Assembly: GCF_023065955.2 (NCBI RefSeq)
Contig: NW_026623050.1
Span: 20,604,501-20,668,500 of the forward strand
From: Ursus arctos
Taxonomy: Eukaryota; Chordata; Mammalia; Carnivora; Ursidae
Direction of reading: 5' to 3'
DNA: 64,000 bases
The notes below the pieces were generated by a model. It was given only the letters and a program-made list of their open reading frames with translations. It was not told the origin of the DNA and did no database searches. This document shows positions 11,561-23,047 of the stretch, piece after piece. Numbering within the stretch: the first letter of the stretch is position 1; the number at the start of each line of letters is the position of its first letter. The position numbers were made by a program, and so were the translations under genes.

Positions 11561-12808
11561 TTTTTAAGGGGGGCATTAAATGGCAAAACAGCTCTTATAT
11601 TCTTATGCAAATCTTGGCTCTCTCCTTGACATGGACTTTGTTTCTGCCAATTCGGTATGATTTTACAAGTCTACAGCCTCCTTGTGAAACCTGACCTCTT
11701 TCTTCCCTCCACAGCCGGTGCTAACATAAAGCAAGAGCCCCACAAGAAGTCATTAAAGCAGTGCTGTTAAGAGGCCAGAGCTCTATAAAATAGGTAAGAA
11801 ACAAGGTCTCAAGAAACATGCGCCATCCTCAAAAACAACCTTGCGAACACAATAAATGTAAGTGCCTATTTTATTTGTGACTTCCTCCTCTCCACCTGTC
11901 TACTTAATCATTTGCTTCTATGATTTATAGTCAGGAAGAAAAAAAAAGGATCAAAGACGCTAAGAGGAAAATGTTCTTCAAACTTTTACTTGATCAGAAA
12001 GCAACAAATGTATATTGTTACACTGGAAATACAGGACTACCATACTGAACTAATGTGCTATTCAGGTTCCTTAAAGGTTGCAATGAATAAAAAAAAAAAA
12101 AATTTAATACATTTTGATTTTAAAACCAACTAAAAATTATGGAAACACAGTCTGAAATGACAAAGCCATACAATAATTTAAAATAAGTTCACAGACGATG
12201 GAGTAAAAAATAAATAAGTTCACAGACTATTCCCTAGTTTAAGAAAAATACCACTTCTTTTAAAAATCTAATTTAAAATATTCTTTCACTAAACAGAATA
12301 TTCTTCAGTCACTCGGAGTCCTGATGCGGGGTTTGTGGTCCTAAGGCTGTGGATCAGCCAAGATTCTGGAGGCCTGAGATGGTCAAGGACCGCACCAGTT
12401 GCTACACCCCTCCTTGGGGAATCCTAATGGCAGGGGAACATGGCCAGTGGTCACGTTCCAGTGCCCCTGTGCTGTTTCCATGGGTCTAAGTCACCGATCA
12501 GTAGCCTGAGGAAATCTGTGAACTCATCAAGAATACAGGGAGATTTCTATCTCAGACTCTCCATGTGTACAGTTTCAGAGTCCATCATGGAGTGTATACA
12601 GCTTAAAGTTTATTTCTATGACACTGATCTTTCAAATCATGCATTTGTCTGTTCCAGACGTTACTGATCGAAACACAGTTGTAACTTCTTACCTCATCCG
12701 GTCCATTTCACTTTGAGTCTTCAAACTTGAAGACTGACCTGCAAATGAACAGGAAGTAAACCGAGAGACCCAATCCATCATTTAATCAAAGCATCAGGGT
12801 AAACGATG
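11561..12808. other. Unassigned intron 2 sequence
   Basis: No recognised repeat. 12300-12700 is less AT-rich than its surroundings, with a 75-codon open frame (12440-12667) lacking any recognisable domain. Confidence 0.5.
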
Positions 12809-12937
12809 CTTTACCTACTGTGGTAAAAACCTGATCAGTTAGCCATCAGTTACCCTGATACTTTACCTACTGTGGTAAAAACCTGATCAGTTAGCCATCA
12901 GTTACCCTGATACTTTACCTACTGAGGTAAAAACCAA
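12809..12937. repeat. Tandem repeat, 52-bp unit, about 2.5 copies
   Basis: 'ctttacctactg' recurs at 12809, 12861 and 12913, exactly 52 bp apart, with nearly identical intervening sequence. The third copy is partial and has one change (tgtgg to tgagg). Confidence 0.95.
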
Positions 12938-13010
12938 CCAAGGTACAAGTTTCAAACAGAAATTAAAAATTTATTCTATCTGTAAGTCTACACAAGAAAC
13001 TACTTGTACC

Positions 13011-13169
13011 CTTTTTTAAAAAAGATTTTATTTATTTGAGAGAGAGCAAGCAAACACATGTGGGTGGAGGGGCAGAGGGAGAAACAACGTGGGGCTCAAT
13101 CCCAGGACCCTGAGATCACGACCTGAGCCAAAGGCAGATGCTTAACTGACTGAGCCACCCAGGCACCCC
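13011..13169 (-). mobile_element. SINEC, short form
   Basis: Target duplication 'ctacttgtac' at 13000-13009 and 13170-13179. The middle is shortened compared with full copies. Confidence 0.9.
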
Positions 13170-13179
13170 CTACTTGTAC

Positions 13180-13789
13180 TTTTTTAAAAAATGATTTTAC
13201 AGAAAAAAATTCACCTCCTTAATAGAAATAATGTAACATATAAGACAGATGCATTCGTTCTGTGTCTTGGGTGTCAACCTCTTTATTCAGCTGTACCGAG
13301 TATAACATAGCTATTCTATAAATGGTTTATTACCTGACTTCTAGTCAATTTAGTATCCTGCTTGAAACTGCAGCAACTCCGACAACCAGCAGCTAAGAGC
13401 TGTACCTCTGCTTTTCAAAGGAAGTGTTTAGCCAAAATATGTGTCAAAATAAATATAAACAAAATAAAGGCTAGAAACTTTATAACAAGGCTGGAGTGCA
13501 GGGACTTTCAGAAATAGATCCCACCTGTAAGGTTTCCAGACTAGATTATTTTCCAGTATATTTCTACTGTATCCATGTTAAAAGACACCTTTAATAACAC
13601 CTGAGAATTACTTGTTTCTTTGATATTTTATCAACCCTGTCCTGCCAAATGCCAGACATGGCTCTCCCCACACTCAAGTTCTCTGACTGGAAAGAGTGAC
13701 ACAAAGCTCTTCAAGTCCCCTTCTGTCAGCTGGGCCACTCATTGCTGTTCAACAGTTCTCTTCTTAATAACTGGTTTTAGGAATTTTCT
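13180..13789. other. Unassigned intron 2 sequence
   Basis: No repeat or gene recognised between the SINE and an L2 end. Confidence 0.5.
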
Positions 13790-13955
13790 AACTTTCCAAT
13801 TTATTCAGGTCCCCAACCACTTGAATCCTAGATTATAAATTCCTTGCGTTCTGACTGTCTATGTCTGTATGCTTCCAGGAGCCAGAACAGTGCCCTGCAT
13901 ACAACAGGTACTCAATAAAGATTTCTTGAGAGTGAATTCAATGAACCACATTACC
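13790..13955 (+). mobile_element. L2 LINE 3' end
   Basis: 'agaacagtgccctgcataca' then 'acaggtactcaataaagatt' is the characteristic L2 tail. Confidence 0.75.
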
Positions 13956-14087
13956 ATCTCCATCCTATTTGCTACAGAAAACTCTGACTCTTATCTCCCT
14001 GAGAAGATTATGGTAAATTTTGGCTATAGCATTCCGTACAGTATAACCCTGAGCAAATTACTCTTCTTAAACATAAGTGGTTATGTA

Positions 14088-14203
14088 AGGGTGCCTGGCT
14101 TGCTCAGTCAGTAGACCATGCAACTACTGACCTGAGGATTGTTAAATCTGAGCCACTGAGTGTAGAGATTATTTAAAAAAAATAAATAAAATCTTTTAAA
14201 AAT
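14088..14203 (+). mobile_element. SINEC, internally shortened
   Basis: Head 'agggtgcctggcttgctcag', then quickly the 'aaaaaaaataaataaaatc' tail; the CT-rich middle is missing. Flanked by 'gtggttatg' copies at 14077 and 14204. Confidence 0.85.
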
Positions 14204-14214
14204 GTGGTTATGAA

Positions 14215-14399
14215 GGGACTCCTGGGTGGCTCAATCAGTTAAGCGCCTGCCTTCAGGTCAGGTCATGATCCCAGGGTCCTGGGAAAAAGTCCCTCATTGG
14301 GCTCCTTGCTCAGCAGGAAGTCTGCTTCTCCCTCTGCTGCTCCTCCTGCTTGTGTGTGCCCTCTCCCCGACAAATAAATAAAATCTTTTTTTAAAAAAT
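14215..14399 (+). mobile_element. SINEC, second insertion at the same target
   Basis: Head 'gggactcctgggtggctcaa', full CT-rich core and tail. It follows the previous SINE directly, with 'gtggttatgaa' before it and a diverged 'atgtttatgtaa' after it. Confidence 0.9.
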
Positions 14400-14520
14400 A
14401 TGTTTATGTAAAATAGGGTTCTTAAAGTGGGGTTTTAAGGATTACAGAAGGTAAATGCATGCAGAGTACTTAGCACAGTGCCCATAACATCAAAGGCATT
14501 CCATGATTTTTAGCTATTTC
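14400..14520 (+). mobile_element. MIR SINE fragment
   Basis: 'taaaatagggttcttaaagt' and 'gagtacttagcacagtgccc' match the MIR 3' half. Confidence 0.65.
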
Positions 14521-14539
14521 TATTATTTTCTTGGACATA

Positions 14540-14880
14540 AAATTTCTTATCACCTAAAAATCTTTCCCTCTTCACCGTGCTTCTCTCCCTTCACTCCTGG
14601 TTCTGAGGAAGAAGTAACCATTCCAATCAGTGCCAAGGTTAGCCCTCTCCTGGCACTCTTAATCCCATCCCCGATAACCATCTCTGTGCCCCTATTCCAT
14701 TTAATATTTCTATTCTCTTGCGTTACTCCCTCATTACCAGTTTCTTCCTCTCTGACTATAAACATATTTATATCTTCCCACCCTAAATAGTAGTACAGAA
14801 CTCAAGCCAAGCCAATATTCGTAAGTACCTCTCTTTTCTGTCACTGTCATTCTTCTGAAATTACTCCACCCACCTAATGC
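14540..14880 (+). mobile_element. Possible L2 LINE fragment
   Basis: Pyrimidine-rich diverged text between MIR and Tigger-like elements, similar in style to L2 3' regions; weak. Confidence 0.35.
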
Positions 14881-14961
14881 TTTACTTCTGCTGGGGTGGG
14901 GTGGAGTGGCACGGGACAGGGTAGGGATGGAGAGGATAAAGGGAGAAGAGCCACAGGCATT

Positions 14962-15311
14962 CAGTCAACCCTTGAACAACACAGAAGTTTTAGGGGCATT
15001 GACTCCCCCCACACACACACATTCCGGCGTACTAAAAAATCTATGTATAAGTCTGACTTCCCCAAAACTTAACTACTAATAGCCAACTGCTGACTGGAAG
15101 AAGCCTTACAGGTAACATAAATAGTTGATCAACACATATTTTGTATGTTATATATATATTATACACTGTGTTCTTACAACAAAGCTGGAGGAAAAAATGT
15201 TAAGAAAACCGTAAGAGAAAATCCATTTACAGTACTGTACTGTATTTATTGAAAAATCCGTGTATAAGTGGACCTGCACGGTTCAAATCCATGTTGTTCA
15301 TGGCTCAACTG
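14962..15311. mobile_element. Tigger-type non-autonomous DNA transposon
   Basis: Terminal inverted repeats: 'cagtcaacccttgaacaaca' at the left and the reverse of 'cagttgagccatgaacaaca' at the right, followed by TA. Internal 'tacagtactgtactgtattt' is typical of this family. About 350 bp, no transposase frame. A small CA run lies near 15010. Confidence 0.82.
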
Positions 15312-15360
15312 TATTTATATGCAGGGCTCAGGCACCTCCTTGGGAATAAAATTTATCTTT

Positions 15361-15534
15361 TTTTTTTCCCCAGAGATTTATTATTTGAGAATGCGCACAA
15401 GGGCAGGGAGAGAGGAGAGAAAATCTCAAGCAGACCCCCTGCTGAGGACAGGACCTAACATGGAGCTCTACCCCATGACCTGAGCTGAAATCAAGAGTCA
15501 GATGCTCAACTGACTGAGCCTCCCAGGTGCCCCT
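15361..15534 (-). mobile_element. SINEC inserted beside the Tigger fossil
   Basis: Target duplication 'ggaataaaatttatcttt' at 15343-15360 with one or two changes at 15535-15552. Confidence 0.92.
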
Positions 15535-15552
15535 GGAACGAAATTTATCTTT

Positions 15553-17744
15553 AGAGAAGAAGTAGTGCTCATGGATTTGGTTTAAAAAAAAAAACAAAAA
15601 AAAACCTGACCTAAATTGGTGAGGAGTGTGTCAAAATTCATGGCTGCCTGATTCTCAAATTAGGTAACCATCAGGACCCATAAATATATGTACATGAGGA
15701 GAAGGAGGGAGGGGAGAGGGAAACGCATGTGGACTGTTGGCTAAAATTTCTGAAAGTTTTAACAAGACTACCAACGAGAGAAACATGGGCAGAGAACACA
15801 GGTAGGCCCACCATTCGGGGGTTACTATAGTACAAGCTGGAATGGGGCAGAGCAAATACAGTTCATCCACTGGGCCTGACTGGAAAACACCCAGAGAAAG
15901 AAACCATAATCCCCACTTAGGGGAGATACTCAATTAACAAGAGAGAGAAGAGGCTGCTGACTCCCCCAGGGTCCTGAACACAAGAACTGAACAAACGGAC
16001 ACTGACTGAAAATGTACCTCTCCTACAGACCCTTTTTGTGGCTTCTCACCACTCAAGACTTGTTCTTGCCATTGTTTACTCATAGTGTAATGCCTAGTGT
16101 GCCCCCGTGGAGACGCCTGGCCTATGTGTAATTATCTGACACTTGGCAATCCATTTTCATCTTAGAGAAAAAATTATAATCATTGACTTTGTGTTATCCA
16201 GCCACCAACATAGTCTCCTTGCTCCTCAATTTCTTCCCTCTCTCCTTCCTCTGTCCTTCTCTCTCACTCTCTCTTTCCAAATTCCTTTGTCTCTGGAAGA
16301 CATTCCGGAACAATAACTATGGCCTGGACTGGAGGAATGACTGGGGATGGAAGTGTGGGGACAGAATAGAGATGTTTGGGAGGTGGTACCAGTATGAGAG
16401 AACTTAGGGGCAAACGTTTCAACAGTGCAAGACAACAAATATTCTCATAATACATTGCCATTGGCGGTACAGTATCAAAAAAGGTGAACGTATAACCAAA
16501 AAAAAATGCCTAAGGACACTATTCTGTCTTCAATTAATGGAACTCAGAGCTCTTACTGTGACTATCCTATCACGAAGGAAAAAGTCTGTGACATACTAAG
16601 TGAAAAAAAAAATACAAAATTGTATTGACAACTATCTCATGATTGCTCAACTGGAGAACTGGAATTCATTCTTAACGACTTATTTTGTTCTTAATAAAAT
16701 ATGTTCTTAATAAAATACCAGCCAAAGTTCTTTTTTGCAGGCACCTAAGAGCTAGTACTTGACAACGATGCTGGGCTTAATAGATTGGCACTGGCCAATG
16801 TTGATGCAGACAGAGTGAAGCAAAAGATGTGAGTCCATAGGACCATGAAAAAAAGCAAAAAATTAAGCAAAGGCATTTGACCTCTTTGAAAAACTTAAAA
16901 ACAGCTCAATGAGAACTCAAAAAAGTTCTTAGTTACAGCAAAGGATAATTGGTTTAGGAGAGAAGCGAGACTGAGGCAGGGAATTTTATTTATTGGTTGA
17001 TTAAATAAATGAATGCATATGTAGGTAGCTACTATAAATGTGTAATAAATATTTATTAGTAATAAAAATCAACATAAAAGGTGCTGCTTGTTTTTTACCT
17101 TAAAGAATATGGCAAAAGATTTCCAAATTGGGTGGATGACTGAATGACCTTCATGGTCTCAAAGTGCGTTCTATGACACAATTATTCCAGCAGTATATGT
17201 TGTGCTCTTGGAAGCTAAATCTGACACAGAGGTAGCTGTGGGATAAAGAGAGGTCCTGGAGTCATGAGCTCCAAGCTGTGGTCTCGGCTCACTTACTCCC
17301 TGCCTTTAACATACATAGATCAGAATCTCCCGCAAGGTAGTGCCGTCTACCTTACAGATTCTTTTGAGGAGGGAATAAGATTAAGGCATGAGTATTTTGT
17401 ACACCCCACACCAGGGCTCCTGAGCTGGGGTATAAATGGACCTTAGCTACAGGACAGAAAGCAATGCAAATTGAGAAATAGGACTGCACTGAGGTCAGGG
17501 ACCTGTATTCTTTCCAAGCTCTGTGATAAATGAGCTGTAGGACCTGTCAAAATTAAGCTCCCTCTGGCTCTCAGTGTCCTCATACTCAGAATGGTAGTGC
17601 TCTTCTCCACTCATTCATCGACTCTGACCCCCAGCCGGGGTGCTGAGCTGCAAAGAATGGACCCAGTTGCTTAGGCCTGGGTGTGGGAGAGATGGGGGAC
17701 CACAGGCGTGGTTACTTATGGCTACCCAACTTTCTCTTAGGGAG
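15553..17744. other. Unassigned intron 2 sequence, possible MIR near 17480-17600
   Basis: About 2.2 kb without a clear repeat or gene except MIR-like text at 17480-17600 ('gacctgtcaaaattaagctc', 'tcagtgtcctcatactcag'). Open frames of 60-90 codons lack any recognisable domain. Confidence 0.5.
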
Positions 17745-17875
17745 TATGAACATGTCCGAAAATTAGATTGTGGTGATGGCTGCCCCAAGTGAATATACAA
17801 AATATTTTTTTCATCATATACTTTAAGTGGGTGAATTGAATAGCATGTGAACTATATAATGCTGATTTTTAAAAA
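17745..17875 (+). mobile_element. L1 3' UTR tail
   Basis: 'aaaattagattgtggtgatg' and 'tactttaagtgggtgaattg' match the end of L1M 3' UTRs. Confidence 0.7.
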
Positions 17876-18457
17876 AGAAAAAAAACTGGTAGTGTTCTTC
17901 TCAGCCATCACTGCCATTCCTTCCACTCCTAAAGAACCTTCCCAGAGGCACAGTTCGGTATGCTCTGATCCATCTTTGAACTTGGAAACAGAGGATTCAC
18001 GGAGCTAATAGACATTCCTGGTCCAGCTACAGCCATTAAAGCCCTTAAAAAAAGACCCAACATGGGTGATCTTAATTCTCAATGATATATTCCAAGCTAC
18101 CCATAATTTTCAGGGGCAAGTTTACTAAGGCTGAGGCTTAATTGTTAAACAGAGGGCTTGTTTTGGTAGGTTCCCCCTACTTTTCCACTTTTTGGCACCC
18201 CTTCCAATGCATATACTCAGCAAAAGAACCAGTATCATTAACTTGGCATCTGTCTCCTAAAATATGCAAGGATCTCAAGAGCCAGGAATTAGCAGTAATT
18301 TCAACAGGCCTAAAAGTCATAATGCTTCAGCTCTAACTGCCTATCATGAAATATCTACTGAAATGAAATCAACTCACAGTTAATGATGATGGTAATGTGC
18401 TTCATGAAAAACTAGAAAACTTAGAATGAGACTATGAATGACTTAAAATCAGTCCAA

Positions 18458-18858
18458 GGGCACCTGGGTGGTACAGTCGGTTGAATGTCCAACTCTTCAT
18501 TTCAGCTCAGGTTATGATCTCACGATGGTGGGATCAAGCCCTGTATCGGGCCCCATGCTCAGCATGGAGTTTGCTTGAGACTCTCCCTCTCCCTTTGCCC
18601 CTCCCCCCTGCTGTCACTCTCTTTCTTTCTTTCTTTTTTTTTAAGATTTTATTTATTTATTTGACAGAGAGACAGCCAGCGAGAGAGGGAACACAAGCAG
18701 GGGGAGTGGGAGAGGAAGAAGCAGGCTCCCAGCGGAGGAGCCCGACGTGGGACTCGATCCCGGAACGCCGGGATCACGCCCTGAGCCGAAGGCAGACACC
18801 CAACAACTGCGCTACCCAGGCACCCCTCTCTTTCTTTCTAAAATAAATAAATCTTTTA
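18458..18858 (+). mobile_element. SINEC, interrupted by another SINEC
   Basis: Older outer copy: head 'gggcacctgggtggtacagt' at 18458, CT run to about 18633, then its 'aaataaataaatc' tail resumes at 18840. Flanks 'aaaatcagtccaa' and 'aaaatcagtcaa' are its target duplication. The interruption is the copy at 18634-18826. Confidence 0.9.
18634..18826 (-). mobile_element. SINEC, young subfamily, nested in SINEC
   Basis: Full-length minus-orientation copy inserted in the CT run of the outer SINE, with duplicated 'tctctttctttct' on both sides. Confidence 0.92.
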
Positions 18859-19629
18859 AAAAATCAGTCAAATTTTTCTTATACTAAATATTTATAGCAT
18901 CATTAGTTTGTGTGGTTGAGTTCTAGTATACAAGGAGGCAATGACATCCTTATATCTGTGCATAAACATATGTATCATAAAGCACAAGAATGTACTGGGA
19001 CTTAAAAGACCAGATTTAGCCAGCAGATGCCATGTTTATGAAAAAGAATGCAAACAGTTATATTCTGCTTGGTCTAAAGGGTCCTGTCAAATCTGGAGCA
19101 GGGAACTACTAAGCCTGAAAGTGGCATAAATATATTAAGTAGCCAGTAGATGTTAAGAAGGTTGGGTACAAAATATATGGAAAAAAGAAGTCGCAGAAGA
19201 CTAAAGACAGGCAATTTTCCCAGGCTGCACCTGTCCTTACAAGTAGAATAAAAAGCTACATCCTATTATAAAATGTTAATGGAAAGGCAAAAAACTAGAA
19301 TAGACAATACAATTTTGAAAAAGAGGAACAAAATTGGAGGGCTTGTACTGCTTGATGTAAAGACACAATTTCAAGAATAATGATAAAGCTACAGTAATCA
19401 AGGAACTATGGTACTGGCAAAAGGACAGGTTCATAGATCAAAGGAACAGAAGAAAGAACACAGAAATAAACCAAAACAAATACGTCAACTCATTTTTTAC
19501 AAAGTTCCAAGAGAAATTCAACAGAGAAAGGATGGTCTTTTCAACAAATACTGCTTGAAAAACTGAACCCCCGTGTACAAGAAACTAATCTTGACCTAAA
19601 CTTTACATCTTATATAAAAATTAACTCAA

Positions 19630-19816
19630 GGGGCACCTGGGTGGCTCAGTCTTATTAAGCATGTGACTCTTGGTTTCGGCTCAGGTCATGCTCTCATGAG
19701 ATGGAGCCCTGTGTCAGGTCTGTGCTCCGCAGGGAGTCTGCTTGAAGAGTCTCTCCTTCTGCCCCTCACCTCATTCCCTCTCTTTCTCTCCCTCCCTCTC
19801 TCTCAAATAAACAAAT
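19630..19816 (+). mobile_element. SINEC inside L1
   Basis: Target duplication 'aaaaattaactcaa' (19616-19629) and 'aaaaattaaatcaa' (19817-19830). Confidence 0.92.
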
Positions 19817-20296
19817 AAAAATTAAATCAAAATGGATTGCAGACCTCAACATGAAACATTAAACTGTAAAACTTTTAGAGGGAAATATAAAAAAAAAAAA
19901 AATCTCTGTGACCCTGGGTTAGGCAAAGTGTTCTTAGATATGACACCAGAAGTATAATCCATGAAAGGAAAAAATTTGTCAACTAGACTTCATCAGAACA
20001 AAACAAAACAACTTCTGCTCTTGAAAAAAAAAAAAAAACAGTTAAAAGAATGAAAAGACAAGCCATAGAGTGGGACAGAAAATTTGCAAGTCGCATATCT
20101 GACAAAGTATTTGTATCCAGAATATATATAAAGAACTCTCCAAATTCAGTAATTAGGAAATATACAGTTAAAAGGGGACAAAAGATGTGAACAGATAATT
20201 TACCAAAGAAGATATATGAGTAGCAGCTAAATAAAAGACGATCAACCTCATTAGTTATAGTCATAAGGAAGTGCAAATTGAAACCACAAGGAGATC

Positions 20297-20494
20297 CGGG
20301 GCGCCTGGGTGGCACAGCGGTTAAGCGTCTGCCTTCGGCTCAGGGCGTGATCCCGGCGTTATGGGATCGAGCCCCACATCAGGCTCCTCCGCTGGGAGCC
20401 TGCTTCTTCCTCTCCCACTCCCCCTGCTTGTGTTCCCTCTCTCGCTGGCTGTCTCTGTCAAATAAATAAATAAAATCCTTAAAAAAAAAAAAAA
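20297..20494 (+). mobile_element. SINEC, young subfamily, inside L1
   Basis: Clean copy: 'ggggcgcctgggtggcacag', 'gatcccggcgttatgggat', tail of A14. Flanks 'ccacaaggagat' and 'cacaatgagat' come from the L1 target. Confidence 0.94.
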
Positions 20495-21150
20495 CACACA
20501 ATGAGATACTACTACACAGCTATTAGAATGGCTCAAGTAACAAACACTGACAATACCAAGTTGAGCATGTGGAATACTTGGCATCCTCATATACTGCTGG
20601 TGGGAATGCAAACTGGCACAGCCACTTTGGAAAATAACCTGGCAGTTTCCTGAAAGTTAAACACTTATCATATGCACTTACAGCATTCTCATCTTTAAAC
20701 ATTTACTCAGTAGAAATGAAAACTTAGGTTCTCACAAAAGCCTATACAAGAAAGGTTACAGAAGCTTTATTTCTAATAGCCCCAAACTGTAAACTACCTA
20801 AACATCCTTCAACTGGTGAATGGATAAACTGCAGTAAATTTATACAATGGAATACTACTCAGCAATAAAAAGGAACAAGCTATTAATGCACTCAACAACA
20901 CAGATAAGGCTACGTGAAAGAAGCAAAGCCCAAAAGGCTACGTCCTGTATAATTTCATTTATATAACATTCTGGAAAATGCAAGATAATGTGGCTGTAGG
21001 AGTTAGGGGGAGGGAAGTAGGACTACAAAGGCAGTGAGATAATGTTTTGGGCTGATGATACTATTCTGTATCCTGATTATGGTGATGGTTACATGGCTAT
21101 GCATATGTCAAAACTCACAAAACTATGGACCCTATAAAGTAAACTTTACT

Positions 21151-21357
21151 CTTTTTTTAAGATTTTTATTTATTTTAGAGAAAGAGCAAGAGAGTGCATG
21201 AGTCAGGGGAGGGGCTGAGTGAGAGGAAGAGAAATCCTCAAGCAGACTCCCCACTGAGTACAAGCCTGATGCAGGGCTTAATCCCAGACCCCGAGATCAT
21301 GACCTGAGCCAAAATCAAGAGTCAAGATGCTTAACTGACTGAGCCACCAAAACACCC
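21151..21357 (-). mobile_element. SINEC inside L1 3' UTR
   Basis: Reversed copy ending 'gagccaccaaaacaccc'; flanks 'aagtaaacttta' and 'tgtaagcttta'. Confidence 0.85.
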
Positions 21358-21670
21358 TGTAAGCTTTAGTTTTTTAAAGTATGTAAATTAAAAAATAAAT
21401 TTCAAAAAAGGCTATGTTCTTTACAGAACAGAAGGCTTTTAATTTTCTACTCTTAATAAAGAATTATAAATTAAGCAAGATGATAACACACATAAGTTAT
21501 ACAAGCCAACTCCTGCAGACCATCTTTACTTCTTCTGTGAAGTCACACCTGAATTTCCCAAGTACAGAATTCCTTCATACTCCCGGGATCTTGGAGTATG
21601 CTGTTTGTTCCATTGTTTAATCAGCTCAGCTTTCTGCCCCTAATCACAGGACAAGCCCTGTGTCTTGTCT

Positions 21671-21870
21671 TTTTTTTTTTTTTTAAGATTTTATTTATTT
21701 ATATGACAGAGAGACTGCCAGCGGGAGAGAGGGAACACAAGCAGGGGGAGTGGGAGAGGAAGAAGCAGGCTCCCAGCGGAGGAGCCTGATGTGGGGCTCC
21801 ACCCCAGAACGCCAGGATCACGCCCTGAGCCGAAGGCAGACGCTTAAGGACTGCGCCACCCAGGCGCCCC
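21671..21870 (-). mobile_element. SINEC, young subfamily
   Basis: Reversed copy with 'cacccaggcgcccc' end. Flanks 'ccctgtgtcttgtc' and 'ccctgtgtctttt' form the duplication. Confidence 0.92.
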
Positions 21871-22262
21871 CTGTGTCTTTTCAACTCTGTATTCTTAGCA
21901 TAACACAAAGACAAAAAAAGGCTCTCAATAGATACTTGATAAACAAATGACTAAGGGTACAATACATTCAGTTCCATCACCATCCCCATCATCTAGAGTG
22001 TATACAGTAAAATGTGTGCATAATAACAATCTGAAGGACCACATGATGCTGAAACTAAGTTTACATTATCTTTAGCATACTATAAATGAGAAGTGTACAC
22101 AAAAATATTTATTCTAATAAATAGGAATGGATCTATGTACCCAAGGAAGAGGAGGAGTAAGAAACCTAGAGCTCTCGTACTCCTCTTCCTATGGAAATGG
22201 TGGGAAAGCAGTCACACCTCTGCTGAGAGGCTAGAAGAATGGAAAGTCAGTAAGGCATTACA

Positions 22263-22315
22263 CACACGTGAACACATGCATGTACACACACACACACACA
22301 CACACGCAAGCATGC
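22263..22315. repeat. CA microsatellite
   Basis: Interrupted (CA)n with a pure stretch at about 22286-22305. Confidence 0.85.
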
Positions 22316-22872
22316 ACCTAAAAAAATAAGCCCTTCCTGAGCAGCCCAGCACAGTCCTCTGCCTCTTGATGCCAGCAGCACACTGCAGGGTTGCAATTCC
22401 AGCAGGGACCTTTCACAGGGTCCTGACCCAGCATACTCTGCAGATGCCTGTCAGTTCCCAGGGCCCCTGACATTCTGAGCCCATCTTGGGAAGTCGCATA
22501 ATATTCAGCCTGACACAGATGCCATCAGACCAGGCTTGAAATTATTTAGAAATTAGGTCCTAGAACCAACTGGCTTGATCCAAAGAACCTCACATGTGAA
22601 ATAGATTTTCTAGAGTGGTGACAGGGTTTTGGAATTCATGTTTGATGAAGACCGCACTAAGTAGAGAGTGACAGGCAACAGGGGTGGCTTTTCAGGCCGG
22701 GATCATAAGCACACCAGAAGCATACGAGGAAATGTGATGCTGTAAGAGAAAGGATCTGTTTTGGTAGAAATTTAAGGAAGAGATTAGGAACAAGGAAAAT
22801 CACACACTAAGCAAAATAAAGAGGAACAGGCTTCCAATAGGAAAACTCCATTGAAATAAAAACGGTTTTCAA
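22316..22872. other. Unassigned intron 2 sequence
   Basis: Somewhat GC-richer text (22330-22500) with no recognised repeat or coding signal. Confidence 0.5.
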
Positions 22873-23047
22873 TTTTTTTTAAGATTTTATTTTTATTTGA
22901 GAGACAGAGGGAGAGACCACAGAGGGAGAGGGAGAAGCAGGTTCCCCACGGGGCAAGGAGCCCGACGTGGGGCTAGATCCCAGGACCTTGGGATCATGAC
23001 CTGAGTTGAAGGCAGCCGCTTAATCAACTGAGCCACCCAGGTGTCCC
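22873..23047 (-). mobile_element. SINEC
   Basis: Reversed copy ending 'gagccacccaggtgtccc'; short AT-rich flanks 'caattttttt' and 'caatattttt'. Confidence 0.88.

Larger units (their letters stand above)
19270..21410 (+). mobile_element. Old L1 ORF2 3' part and 3' UTR, with three SINE insertions
   Basis: Decayed L1 reverse-transcriptase region: 'tactggcaaaaggacaggtt' near 19412, 'tgctggtgggaatgcaaact' near 20598 and 'tacaatggaatactactcag' near 20841, then the 3' UTR. Stops and frameshifts are frequent. SINEs at 19630, 20297 and 21151 split it. Confidence 0.8.

Noticed and set aside
18481..18846. 121-codon open frame
   Set aside because: It is a translation of two nested SINEs. The same peptide text recurs at other SINEs (e.g. 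9944, 21750, 25797).
20297..20370. tRNA-like sequence at SINE heads as tRNA genes
   Set aside because: They carry A- and B-box-like promoter pieces of a tRNA-derived SINE but no intact cloverleaf, and always continue into SINE body and tail.
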